Under the pieces are notes generated by a model. It ran no database searches and had not been told where the DNA came from. It worked only from the letters and a program-made list of their open reading frames with translations. A program made the position numbers and the translations under genes. A DNA stretch of 64,000 nucleotides from Gyromitra esculenta (lineage: Eukaryota > Ascomycota > Pezizomycetes > Pezizales > Discinaceae): NCBI GenBank assembly GCA_038503075.1, contig JBCAML010000012.1:930001-994000 (forward strand). Reading direction: 5' to 3'. Below, piece after piece: positions 35,901 through 47,359 of this stretch (the first letter of the stretch is position 1; every line of letters begins with the position of its first letter).

Positions 35901-38900
35901 CTCAATAAGATCCACACCCATAACCTTAGATACGAAGGGGAAAGATCGGGAAGCGCGAACGTTACACTCAATTACTTTGATCTCGTTATCCTTTGCGATA
36001 AACTGAATGTTGAAAGGGCCGGTGACATTGAGAGCATTTCCGATCTTGCTTGTAGCTTCCTCAATCCTGCGTACAGTTTCGGGATCCAAATCCTGAGGGG
36101 GGAGAATTAATGTAGCATCTCCAGAGTGGACACCAGCGTTCTCGACATGTTCCGAAATGAAGTGCATAATCATCTTTCCGCCCTTAGCCACTGCATCCAT
36201 TTCGATCTCCTTTGCATTTTCGATATATTTGGTGATCACAACAGGGTGCTCTTTCGAGACATCGGCAGCTTGGTTGAGATAATTCGCCAGATCATCCTTA
36301 GAGTAGACAGTGTTCATGGCGGCACCAGAGAGAACGTAAGATGGGCGAACAAGCACAGGATAGGTAACCTTGTCGCAAAACTCCGTAGCTTCCTCGATAC
36401 TAGTAAGTTCCTTCCAGGCAGGTTGATCCACTCCAATCCTATCCAACATACGAGAGAACTTGTACCGATTTTCCGCACCGTCAATCATTTCTGGTGACGT
36501 ACCCAAAATCTTGACATTCAAACGGTGGAGCGGCAATGCAATATTGTTGGGTGTTTGTCCACCCATAGCAATGATCACACCGCTTGAAGATTCGAGTTGA
36601 TAGATATCGAGGATAGTCTCAAGATTGATGTTCTCGAAGTAGAGTTTGTCGGCTTCGTCATAGTCGGTACTGACTGTTTCTGGGTTATAGTTTACCATGA
36701 TTGTCTTAATACCTTTAGCACGTAGAGTCCTGACGGCACGAACAGCACACCAATCGAATTCGACTGAGGATCCGATTCGATACACTCCGGAACCAAGGAC
36801 CATGACTCCCTTGTCGTCGAAATCCACATCGTGCTCTATTCCATTATATGTCATGTAGAGATAATTCGTGAATGCAGGAAATTCGGCCGCAACTAAAAAA
36901 AATCATTAGTTTTCCTAAGAATAATGCCTCAAAAAACGTCAGACCTACCGGTATCGATCTGCTTCACAAACGGCATAACCCCTTGTTCAACACGTAGTCT
37001 CCTTACAGCAACCTCATTCGAGCCCCAGAATTCTGCCAACTGCCGATCCGAGAATCCCAACTGTTTTGCTTGTCGTAGTAGCGGGGGAGTAATGGTAGAT
37101 GCTTTGAAGGTACTCATGACCTTTCCGAAATCGATAAGACCCATAAGTTTTTTCAAGAACCACTTGTCGATTTGGGTAAGTTCCCAAATCCTCTTCACAG
37201 TATATCCTGCGTGCATGGCGTTGGCAATGGCAAACAAACGTTGATCAGAGGGAGTTTGTAATTCCTGATCGATGCTCATCAAAGCTTTGGTTTGGTTAAA
37301 ACCAATATTGTGGAAATCGATCGCCCGGATAGCCTTCTGGATAGCTTCCTCGAACGTGCGACCAATACTCATGACTTCTCCAACACTCTTCATTGAGGAA
37401 CTCAGGAGGGTAGAGACACGGGTGAACTTTTTCAAGTCCCAGCGAGGAATCTTGACCACAACGTAATCAAGGGAAGGCTCAAAGCAGGCGCAGGTAACCT
37501 TAGTGACGGAGTTCTTGATCTCATTTAAGGGGATTCCGAGACCCAATTTTGCGGCGATAAACGCAAGTGGATATCCGGTAGCTTTTGAAGCCAAGGCTGA
37601 AGACCGGGAGAGACGGGCGTTGACTTCGATGATGCAGTACTCCTTGGAGAAAGGATTAAGCGCATATTGAATATTACATTCACCAACTACGCCCAAGTGC
37701 CTGACGACATTAACCGCTGTTGTTCGCAGCATATTGTAGTCTTCATCTGATAGTGTCTGAGATGGAGCAACAACGATAGAGTCACCGGTATGAATTCCAA
37801 GAGGGTCAAAATTCTTAAAATCGATATATCAGTTCTCCGCCATTCACAGATAAGGGTAAAGGGATTGTTACCTCCATATTACACACAGTAATACAATTAT
37901 CACGACAATCTCTAACAACTTCGTATTCGATCTCTTTCCAGCCCTTCATTGACTTCTCAATCAATACCTGAGGGCTGGCGGCAAACGCCTTGTTGCACAA
38001 ATCCACGAGCTCATCCTCATTATAGGCGAAACCACTTCCGAGACCGCCAAGAGCGTATGCAGCACGAACAATGACAGGAAAACCGATATCCTTCACCACG
38101 CTCAACGCCTCTTCAACTGAAGATGCAGACGCTGATTTAGCGCATTTCTCACCAATTTCTTCCATAGCTCTAGCAAAGAGTTCTCTGTCTTCAGTTTGGA
38201 TGATGGTGTCGATCTGTGTGCCCAAAACTTTGACTCCAAGCTCTTCGAATTCATCTTTAAGCTCGATACCAACTTGGAGCGCAGTCTGGCCACCGAAAGT
38301 CACGTAGATAGAGTCTGGGCGCTCATGGATAATTACTTTGCGGACAAACTCAGCTGTTACAGGGAGGAAGTAGACTTTGTCCGCAAGGCCCTTGGATGTC
38401 TGGATCGTGGCGATATTGGGGTTGATGAGAATCGTATAGATCCCCTCTTCTTTGAGAGCTTTGATGGCCTGTCTAACTATTAGTATAGCGAAAACTTAAG
38501 TCTATAGGGTTCGTACCTGGCTGCCGGAGTAATCGAATTCTCCTGCCTGTCCAATACTCAAACCTCCACTTCCCAAAACCAATACTTTCTTTACTGAGAC
38601 CTTCGGGTTTGCTTTCTCATTATCAGCGAGCAGACCGCCGGGCATCTCCACCGACATGCTCATAGCAGTTTTCCCATCCGGACCCAAAGTCTTCTTTATC
38701 GCATTTATGAAAACATCGAAAAGAAACTCGGTGTCTTTGGGACCGGGTGTGCTCTCGGGATGGAACTGAACGCTGAAAAATGGCTTCTGTGTGTGCCATA
38801 TGCCCTCGTTTGAGCCGTCATTAGCATTAACGAACAGTTCCTGCCACCCATCCTTCAAGGTTTCGGTATCAACCGCGAATCCGTGATTCTGCGAAGTGAT

Positions 38901-40180
38901 ATAGCACCGTCCGGAAATGAGATTCGTGCAAGGGATGTTATGCCCTCGGTTACCGAATTTCATCTTCTTCGTTTCCGCACCAGCAGCTCGGGCAAGAAGC
39001 TGGTGACCAAGACAGATACCAAATATGGGTGTTTTTGCATCCGCAAGAGCCTTTTTGAGATGTTCTACTGTCGTAGACAAGGTGGCTGGGTCGCCGGGAC
39101 CGTTACTGATGAAGAGACCGTCATATTGACCCTCCTCCTTCGAAATATCGTAATCCCACGGCACGACCTTGATCTCAACACCACGTGAAAGGAAGCAGCG
39201 AAACTGGTTGTACTTCCCACCAACGTCGACGAAAAGGACACGGACAGTCTTTCCGTCTGGCCTCTTCAAGGTCTTGTCCGCAGGAGGCGAATATATCTTC
39301 GGTTCCTTAACGGAGACTTTACCGACGTCTAGGTTAGCGGTTCTGCTAGGTAAAGCTAAGACCAGAGCTTATTTACCTTCGGCAGCAAGATTCTTAACAT
39401 TTGGGTCCACCCACTCCACAGTTTCGAAATCAGATCGCCAATCGTAAACTTTATCAATGCTCTTATTCCCAACAATAGAGCTTAGGCTATTTGCAAGCTT
39501 TTCTCCAACGCCAGTACTCTTTTGGAGCAGTAGTTTCCCTAGCATGCTTCCCTCTGTCCGAATCCTCTTGGTAAGGGCTCTGGTGTCAATTCCATAGATG
39601 GCGGGAACACCCTGTTCTTTGAGCCATGTTCCTAAAGAGCTCTCTGCTAGGTAATGACTGTAGTCCTCTCCCGAATAGTCGGCACAGATCATCCCTGCAA
39701 CATGAATTTCCCTGGCCTCGAAATATGATGGGAGAGAGCCAAGAAGCTCGTCCATAGACTCCCTCGATGGAACACCTAAGGTTCTGGGTCAACTAATTTC
39801 CCGGAGCGATTGAGAACAACACGTAAGTCGACCTACCATAATTTCCAACCAGTGGGAAGGTCATGACCAGAATCTGGCCTCGATAGGAAGGGTCAGTTAT
39901 TGATTCCGGATATCCCACCATTCCTACATCAAAGTCAGAATTTTCTTTTCTCTAAATGAAAAGTCAATTCCTCTTCCGCTCGGTTACCTGTTTGGAAAAC
40001 CAATTCTCCAGAAACGCTCTTTTCGGCACCGAAGGAGAAACCTTGATAGGCACTCCCATCCTGGAGCTCCAAGGTCATAAGACGCTCTTGTGCGGAGACT
40101 TTTCCATCTTTTCTCACGGATTGGGCCGCCACCGGTGGGTACGGACCTACAAAAGCATGTGCCTTCCCATCGTTCACCAT
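32919..40180 (-). CDS. URA2: Carbamoyl-phosphate synthase / aspartate transcarbamylase (pyrABCN/URA2 type)
   Basis: Multifunctional enzyme for the first two steps of UMP synthesis. Nine exons (high to low): 40180-39988, 39923-39837, 39775-39377, 39328-38517, 38468-37872, 37813-36949, 36892-33590, 33534-33050, 32972-32919; all phases close to give 2264 residues. Order: CPSase small-chain domain; glutamine amidotransferase with GICLGHQ (Cys, His) and VQFHPES (His, Glu); two ATP-grasp CPSase halves ([21 protein letters not shown]); a regulatory MGS-like region; a dihydroorotase-like domain without the metal-binding His-x-His, as in yeast Ura2; a Pro/Ser-rich linker; then ATCase with [13 protein letters not shown] and [13 protein letters not shown]. 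The ATCase C-terminus [16 protein letters not shown] is on a separate 54-nt exon. UTP feedback is known for the family; nothing in the sequence shows it directly. Confidence 0.97.
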
Positions 40181-40960
40181 TTTTTCAAATCACTGTCGTC
40201 GAGTTGAGGTGGTGATGGCGGAAGATTTTTTGCTTGTGAGTGGTGGGGTAACGTAATACACCTAGCAGGAGTCGAGCAAAGAAAAGTCGTTCCTAGAAAA
40301 ACCACAGAAAGGCACACGATCTCTGAGAGGTTTTAGGGGCGAAAGAAGAGGGAAAAGAGAAGCTAAAAAAAGGAATCACGGTGGAACTCTGAGGATAGCC
40401 ACACAGCTTCTTGTAAAACCAAAAATTCCTGCCATGAAAAAAGAAAAGAGAGAAGAAAAAAAAATCTCAGGCAAAACACCCCGCTCCCCCCCACTAGGGC
40501 TGGACTTTGCCCCTCCAAAGGCTTGGCATGGACCCTTGCATTCCCTCTTGCCGCCTGCCTCAATTGGCATCTAGACTGACACCCGCTGTTAGGCCATTTG
40601 TGGCATTCTTACATGCACATGTAGTTCATCGATATATTGTTTTTCTCCCCCATGATTCTACCAAACCATAAACGGGTTCTATATAGCGGAGCGGATATCT
40701 CCGATCAACATCATACCTTAATAATATAGCAATAGAACGCTATTTTTGCCAATCTGTGAACAGCGACCTTTCTCTAGCGGATGTAAGCGTAGATATGTGG
40801 TGGGTACTAGAAAAACTACAATAATTATACTTGTCATCTCTTAATGGTAATAATTACATGTACTCTAGAGGCTTTTGCTTTTGCGGAATCTAGCCATAAG
40901 CGGCGATCCCAAAGCCAATCGATGTCTAGATACATGTATCTTTGCGATATAGATAGATGG
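40181..40960. other. Pyrimidine-gene upstream region
   Basis: 780 bp with A-rich and C-rich tracts, probably containing the promoter and leader of the minus-strand pyrimidine gene. No other coding sequence recognised. Several ACATGTA-type palindromes occur near 40612-40860. Confidence 0.45.
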
Positions 40961-41091
40961 TACTCGTGATCCAGGGTAAGAACCTGAAAACATGGGTGGT
41001 GAATTTGTATGGCAAAGTATCCGTGCACCACTCCATAGCATACAAAGCCACACACCCCATGTTTTCAGGTTCATACCCTGGATCACGAGTA
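40961..41091. mobile_element. Foldback element with TA ends (mariner-like MITE candidate)
   Basis: 131-bp near-palindrome. The outer arms pair as TACTCGTGATCCAGGGTA with its complement; after one mismatch, GAACCTGAAAACATGG continues the pairing, giving about 36 bp of arm before it degenerates around a central loop. Both ends begin with TA, which fits a TA target duplication as in Tc1/mariner elements. No coding capacity. Without a second copy or an empty site, mobility is only inferred. Confidence 0.55.
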
Positions 41092-41285
41092 CTTAGTATT
41101 AGTGGGGAGGGCGAAAACTTGTGATGATATAGCCTATTGGGTTAGGGTTCATCCTGGACCTTTTCATCCAAATCACAGACACCCTCCATCGGTTTTGATC
41201 TATAAGGCGGGAAGCCCATCTCTTTCTTCCTCTTCCACGTATCGGAGGGTTTAATATGTCGAGGGACTAGGGCAATGGAGGGGTT

Positions 41286-41398
41286 AGCGAGGCAGAGGGT
41301 ATAGCGAGGCTTAGGCAGCAAGTGAAATATTTCGCCACAAAACAGAGATCAGTTTGTTAGCCAAGACCGCCAAGCCTCGCTATACCCTCTACCTCGCT
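41286..41398. repeat. Inverted repeat / foldback, 27-bp arms
   Basis: Left arm 41286-41312 and right arm 41372-41398 are inverted copies (AGCGAGGCAGAGGGTATAGC and onward) with one mismatch over 27 bp, separated by a 59-bp AT-rich loop. No target duplication is obvious. It lies 195 bp from the preceding foldback in the same spacer. It could be a small MITE or a hairpin-forming remnant. Confidence 0.6.
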
Positions 41399-41962
41399 GC
41401 TCTGGTGCTCTACTTAACTAAATTATTTGATACTCTTAGGAAGTGAAAGTGACAGTCGCTGGCCTACCTTGATCACACACATGTAGTTTCTGATTTTTGA
41501 TAACATGCTTGAAAATACGGCTCGGTAGTGATTCCCAAAAACGGAAGCACGCATAAGTACTCGGCTGTGCTATAGTAAGACTTATACTTCAAGGCGACCA
41601 ATCAGTTCCCATGCGCGTGACAGCGCGTCAGCGTGCATAGTTCCTTCAAATGGAATTGATTGCTTGTGAGTAACGTAAGATCAACCTAATTCTCACGTAT
41701 TTAATAGCGAAACTCCGCAAGAAACCAGCTGAAGCACTACTCTACTGAAACATTCTCATGACCTCACGTCATCCATCTGGTTTGGTATGGGCTGCCTGAC
41801 TATCATTACATACCCATGTGATTGACCACAAGTATTTGTCTACCCTCCTCGACCACGCGGGTAGCTATCTGTTCTCAACAACTCTTAGTATTACTCCCTA
41901 CCCTCTTGATAAGAAATATAACACTGTTTCTCAACTCTAATATTTAAATACACGTGTCGATA
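41399..41962. other. Upstream region of the BTB-lectin gene
   Basis: 564-bp AT-rich sequence preceding the BTB-lectin start codon. It probably holds the promoter; no distinct motif can be assigned. Confidence 0.4.
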
Positions 41963-43775
41963 ATGAATGCTACAATCGCTTCAGACTTCGCTAGGTTAGT
42001 TGTCATTGGATATTTAAAAAGATTATATCCGTGAAGTTAGCTATAGGACTTGCGCTAAAATATTTGGGAATCTAAGGTTCGCAACATCAGAAATATTCGA
42101 GCTTACGGCGCAACAAGGGCAGTTGCGATTCCTAGTCCACAAAGATATCCTCACCGCTCAGTCTCAACCACTTCGAGATGCTACAACCGGCGAATTTAGA
42201 GAGACTGCAGAGCGGAAGATAAATCTAGAGGACTGGGACGGTGACACAGTAGGACGTTTGGTGGAATTCCTATATACAGACAACTATCAATATCCTGATC
42301 CAGCCGCCGTCTCGCCTGGTAAACAGAAGGAGTCGGAAAAACCCAAACGAGAAGGCCTTATGAGCCCGAAGATCATACAGGAGTCTAACAATAAATCGAA
42401 ACAGAGTCCAGACCGTCCCTTGACTCCGCTAAACGAATATTTAGACGGTATCCTGCCTCCAGACCAAAAAAGTCGCGAGACCGACCAAAAAAGATTAGAA
42501 CGCTTTAGCCCGCTTGATGACTATAAAGATACTCTCCTCTCACACGCAAAAGTCTACTGTTTGGCGCATCACAAATCTATCAGCTCTCTCCAAGTCCTAG
42601 CCCTGAAACGACTTTTTATGACCCTGATAAAAGTCAACCCACTCCAATCCGACTCGTGTGCAACACTGAACTTCATCGATCTCGTGAAATATGTTTACTC
42701 GCATACCGATCTTCCTGTAAACTCCGAGGAGCCCTTACGGGGACTTGTTTCCCAGTTTGCTGCTTTGAACATCCAGGTTCTACAGCGCAAAGATGGGATG
42801 ACGGAGCTGACAAACGAAGGGGGTGACTTTGTCAGTGAGTTGATGCCAAAGGTTTCTCGGAGAGCTATCAGTGGTGAAAAGAATCCGAAGCCCAAGGTAG
42901 AAAAAAAGCCCCCGCCCCCGCCCCCTACTAGGACGTTACCCAATCCAGTTGTTGGATATTTCAACACTGGTGAGGTGCACGATTGGTGTGACCCATGGGG
43001 GAAAACCTCGAAGATACGTTTTTTCGGAACCACGTATTCTGCGCCCCCAGGCATGCCGATAGGACTCAACTCACTAGACGCTGGGGACCACAACAATATT
43101 CGCGTCAATGCTTTTGCCAGCAATATAGGGCGAGACCGCTTCACTATCAATATCGATAGCTGGGATAACTCCTTAATCTACTCCGCAGGTTGTGCATGGC
43201 TAGAGATACAGAACAACGACCCGGATTTCCAATTCGGAAGCTTTTGCACTCTAGAGGATCACATTCATCCACAAACTCGTACCTCTCGCTTAATCACTTT
43301 CCCGCGCGCCTATGCCGCACCGCCAACGGTGGTTGTTTGGCTAGCTAAACTCGACATAGAGCATCACACGATCTGGCGGGTGAAAACATACGTAACCGCT
43401 GTCACCGCGACCAACTTCGTCCTCCACATCGACACTTGGGACAACACGCTGCTACACTCTGCTACCGCATCGTGGGTTGCCTATCCACCGAACATCCCAA
43501 AGGTAGCTAGTGGTAGATTCAGTACCTCAGATGTACGATCGATGCATCCCGCCCAGCTCAGCACTAGCGGACACGTGAGCTTTAACCCTGGCGTTTTTAA
43601 TAAACCCCCTCATGCTTTGTTGGCAATCAATTATCTCGATATAGATTGTTGTCAAAACATGCGATTCAGATTGGATTACTCGTCTATGACTACTGCTGGT
43701 ATGAATTGGCATATTAGCAGTTGGGAAAATACCGTTTTGTATGCTCTTGAGGCCTCGTATATTGCTCTGGGTTAG
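41963..43775 (+). CDS. BTB/POZ protein with three H-type lectin repeats
   Basis: 576-residue protein from two exons, 41963-41994 and 42077-43775; splicing the 82-nt intron restores a clean N-terminus (FARFATSEIFEL). Residues about 12-85 form a BTB/POZ-like fold: FLVHKDILTAQSQPL, then NLEDWDGDTVGRLVEFLYT with YQYPDP, the pattern of fungal BTB proteins that can act as CUL3 adaptors. A charged, low-complexity middle ends in a proline run (about 288). The C-terminal half is three tandem units (about 303-389, 395-482, 488-576), each with the H-type lectin pattern: G.F.T, F....Y.APP, LD, then a DTWDNT.L..A..W-like end (IDSWDNSLIY, IDTWDNTLLH, ISSWENTVLY). H-type lectins bind GalNAc-type sugars. No signal peptide, so it is probably intracellular. 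Function unknown. Confidence 0.85.
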
Positions 43776-44670
43776 CGCTGGTCGTAAAGTATACTTAATC
43801 CACTGTCACTTTGCTAGTCATGGTCTGAATGGTACTAGTTGAAGGGCTAGTTTTTCTTTGGAATAGAGTCGATTGGGATGTGTAAGCTGAGTGTATCAAA
43901 TATCTTTCTTCTGCGCGTTAATATTCCTGGTGTCTTCATTTATTTTTAGCCCGACAGATATGTTATTCCTTAGGATCGATTATTTTAACACGATTTCTTA
44001 TTATCTAGTGCTTTTGAAGGTAGCTATGACCAAATTAACGAGCATCCACTCGCTACACGTATACATACATGTATTTATCAGGATACGTATACTAGTGTAT
44101 ATTAACGTAGTAAACCGATACTATAGTTAATGCAATAAGCGACTTTATTTCTTTATAAATTGCGAAGTTGGTATGTAAGTCAGCTTGGTAATCTGATATT
44201 CTAAACTACATGTACACATAGTTCAATCGCTGTTACAGTATCCTAATAAAATAAATAAAACTCACAAGAAAATACAGCAGAGATCTCAAGATTTAAAATA
44301 TACGGCTCAATTCCCCAGCTATAGTGGCTAATTTGCCCTGAACCTAGCTCTGTAGATCTACGGACTTGGTGAAGAAAAACTATGGAAACGATTCGAGATA
44401 CTGGAAAACCTATCCTTTTGTTCAAGGGATTTCTTATCCCCCTAAACTTATCCCAAAGATTCACCCTTTTGAGTGGATATCTCTAAACCTTATATTTTAA
44501 CATCTCGCCCTAGGGATAACCTTAACCTTAACCTCCTGCTGAGGATAAACTTTAAAAGTATCACCCTGAAACACCACCTATCCCCCCACAGCGATAGGTT
44601 ACCAAAAATGCTAAACCTATCCCATGGGGGGACAGTTTATCTACCCGGTCTAGATACCCTATGTATCCCC
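43776..44670. other. Spacer between convergent BTB-lectin and F-box genes
   Basis: AT-rich 3' region of two convergent genes. From about 44390 to 44640 the motif CCTATCC/TTATCCC recurs several times, with a small hairpin at CCTATC..GATAGG. No gene recognised. Confidence 0.45.
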
Positions 44671-45681
44671 TTACCACCAGAACCATGTACTGTAGGATCT
44701 AAGCCCAACCGAGTCTGGTTCGAGACAAGTAATGCCATGGAAGCACGAGTCTTGTGGAAGTACAATTCCCCCATATTCCAGCAGTATTTTAACAACTGGA
44801 CGGCACTCTGCATAATACAGTGCTCTCTTAAGTGCTGTTTCGCCATAAGTCCCACCGCTTTGAGCATTTACATCGGCTCCTCCCTCCAGCAGCAGCCTGC
44901 CTACTTGGGCTGACCCAAAATAATTTCTCGACAGCCTCAGCAGTGCCGTGTCACCTGTGTTGTCCCGAGCGTCTACGTTGGCACCCCTTATAAGCAATGT
45001 CTGTGCTACCTCGAGGTGTGCAGGAGAATTGTCTGCATTATCGAGCACGAGATGGAAGGGTGTTCTCCCATTCAGGTTCCTACATTCAATGTCGAAACCG
45101 GCCTCGAGCAGCAAGATGACAGTACTCTTCTGGCCTCCCGTTGCCGCAAAATGAAGCGCCGAATTTGCGCCAAGTGCTTGCGTTGATCGAGCGTCTCTAT
45201 TTGCCCCTTTATCTAAAAGAATACTGACCACGCTATCGAAACCAGCATATGCGGCACACAGCAGCGGTGTCCTCTCGATATTATCAACCGCGTTTATGTT
45301 GGCCCCATGGTCGAGTAGCAGCCTTACTATCTCTTCGGAGCGGCTTTTGAAGGCATAGAAAATAGGATATTTTCCATATATCGGTCGAACCGCAGTACTG
45401 AACCCTTTGTCCAATAGGAGGCGGACAAGACCTATGTGTCCGTGTTTCGCTGCCCAACACATCGCAGGCATGAAATCTTTATCTTCAATAGCATATTTAT
45501 GGAGAAGTGGAGTTAGGACGTTACAGAACAGCTGGTTGACTTGGATGAGAGAGTTGAGGTCCCGAGGGCCCAGGTGTTCGCCAATCGAGAGGAGAAGCTC
45601 GTTGGGTAGACTAGGAAATACGCACTTTGAGGAGAACTTGGTACGTGTTGCATAACGCCTAACTATCTCGGGTAGCCACAT
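44671..45681 (-). CDS. F-box / ankyrin-repeat protein
   Basis: 336 residues in one exon. An F-box-like motif at about residues 23-60 (FPSLPNELLLSIGEHLGPRD followed by LNSLIQVNQLFCNVLTPLL) would dock to Skp1 in an SCF ubiquitin ligase. From about 68 to 320 there are seven or eight ankyrin repeats (for example AAKHGHIGLVRLLLDKG, SRSEEIVRLLLDHGANINA, ALHFAATGGQ), which would bind the substrate. F-box-ankyrin proteins are expanded in many filamentous ascomycetes and are seldom characterised. The ATG at 45681 precedes the F-box directly and no upstream in-frame domain is visible. It converges with the BTB-lectin gene, another likely ubiquitin-ligase adaptor. The repeats are diverged, unlike those of NLR1. 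Confidence 0.85.
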   Translation of the reverse strand: MWLPEIVRRYATRTKFSSKCVFPSLPNELLLSIGEHLGPRDLNSLIQVNQLFCNVLTPLLHKYAIEDKDFMPAMCWAAKHGHIGLVRLLLDKGFSTAVRPIYGKYPIFYAFKSRSEEIVRLLLDHGANINAVDNIERTPLLCAAYAGFDSVVSILLDKGANRDARSTQALGANSALHFAATGGQKSTVILLLEAGFDIECRNLNGRTPFHLVLDNADNSPAHLEVAQTLLIRGANVDARDNTGDTALLRLSRNYFGSAQVGRLLLEGGADVNAQSGGTYGETALKRALYYAECRPVVKILLEYGGIVLPQDSCFHGITCLEPDSVGLRSYSTWFWW

Positions 45682-47359
45682 TTTGCGTTTCGAAAATGCT
45701 CGGAGGCGAGGTGGTTAAAGGAAGATCAGTTCGGCGATCAAGGCAGACCACTGTATACCTGAAACAATACCATTGTACAAACAGCAGGACGAGAATTCTT
45801 GGCGAATCACATAAACCCTGATTACATGTACACGTGTTGGATCCGGGCTCTACCTATATTTGCCCTGTTGCCTAAGGAAAATTTATCTTCCACAGCTAAA
45901 GCCTCATCTACATAAAGGAACGTGAGAATTCTTTTGGTCAGTGCGTATTAATGACGTTATTTGGACGAGAATGAACAGACGACGAATATCCATCTCGCGC
46001 ATATATCGAGTGACAAATTATGATCTTACTATTCCTACGTGCCATTTCCCTAGGCTTAGACCAGGCTTTACCCCAAATAGGTGTCTATTACCCAATCCTC
46101 ACATCAATGAAAATCTGGTGCAATTCTAGTCACTGGAAACAGAAACGATTGGATGTAGCATTTTAGAGTTGTGAATTGAATCTTCCACTTTAGGGCAGGT
46201 TGTCATAGATAGTAGCGTATGTAATCGAAACTAAAAATTAGCAAAGATTAACTAAAATACCCCTTTGCCGGAATATGTAAAATACATGTATAACTACAAG
46301 CACAGGCTCATAGGTCTCGAAAATGCGAAGAAAAGAAGAGTTCCTTTAAGATTTAGTTATGCCTTTAATTTAATACAAACTTGTAGCTCTGAATTTAAAT
46401 AATAAAGCATCTTCTAGGATTTAGTTATGTCTTTTCGAGGAGTCGGGGTCTCAAGCCGCCGGCGCGGCTTTCGAGCCCTCCATGCCTTGCAGGCATGATT
46501 TAGTTTTCAATAACAATATCCCGTTCTCAACTTAATGATTGTTGAAACCACAGTGCTTTAGGGCCTGGCTCGCTTTCTGATTGATGCTACCTGTAGAGGA
46601 TAGCGAAAGTAGTGTTCTACAAGTGATCCCTCTAGCTCCGACATTCCTTCTTAAACATGCCTGAGAGTTTGCCACCCGGCCGAATTGGATGGCCGGGTGG
46701 CTTGTGACGAGAAACGTCGTTCACAGTATTTATCACGATGTTAAAATCGGACCTTGCTGCTGAACTTGATGGGCCATGGTTATCAATCGCCACCCAGCCA
46801 GCAGGAAGGGTGACTGTTAACACTCTCGGTGTCTGTGAATATGATCATGAGGTAGTTGTGGCGGTGTTGAATTATGTTGCAGCGGCTGTCTAGGGGAGTG
46901 TTGCAGCAGCGGGGCCCTAGGGCAGCCCCGTGCCTAACCCCAACCCAGCGGTCAGGGGCAGTAGGGCAGGGAATGGGTCTAGCCCAAGGGGTCAGTACAC
47001 TAGCAAAATGGTAAAGTCTGTTCAGCTCGAAACATAACAACACTCTCTTTACAGACTAAAGCCCACTCAAGTAGCTAGGAAAGCTTCCTGGGAATACAGG
47101 AATGTGTTCAGGAGGTGATACGTCGATTCCACATCACACTTCTGCCAACTGAGAAACGCCTTTCCTGACAAAACGAATTACCCACTACGAGACGGCGACA
47201 GCGCTTGTTCATCAATAAATCTTTAATCTTCTGACTTCAGTACTAAATATTCGCAATATACATATCTAAGAACGAGGTATGAAACGGGAGATTACATGCA
47301 GTATAGTCTAGAAGATACATGTAACTCTAAAGAAAAAAAATCGATACTATATCAAACCC
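45682..47359. other. 1.7-kb spacer with GC-rich hairpins
   Basis: No gene recognised. GATTTAGTTATG occurs twice (about 46353 and 46422), followed by a GC-rich patch with short inverted repeats near 46455-46500 and a strong hairpin at 46671-46701. A GC-rich stretch at 46890-46990 has no coding signature. Confidence 0.45.
46671..46701. repeat. Perfect 11-bp GC-rich hairpin
   Basis: GCCACCCGGCC, a nine-base loop GAATTGGAT, then GGCCGGGTGGC: an exact inverted repeat in AT-rich surroundings. It could be the core of a small structured RNA, a protein-binding palindrome or a transposon remnant. The sequence alone does not decide. Confidence 0.7.

Noticed and set aside
33582..36854. Missing dihydroorotase active-site residues in the pyrimidine enzyme as a sign of damage
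   Set aside because: An inactive dihydroorotase-like domain is normal for fungal CPSase-ATCase proteins; the true enzyme is a separate gene.
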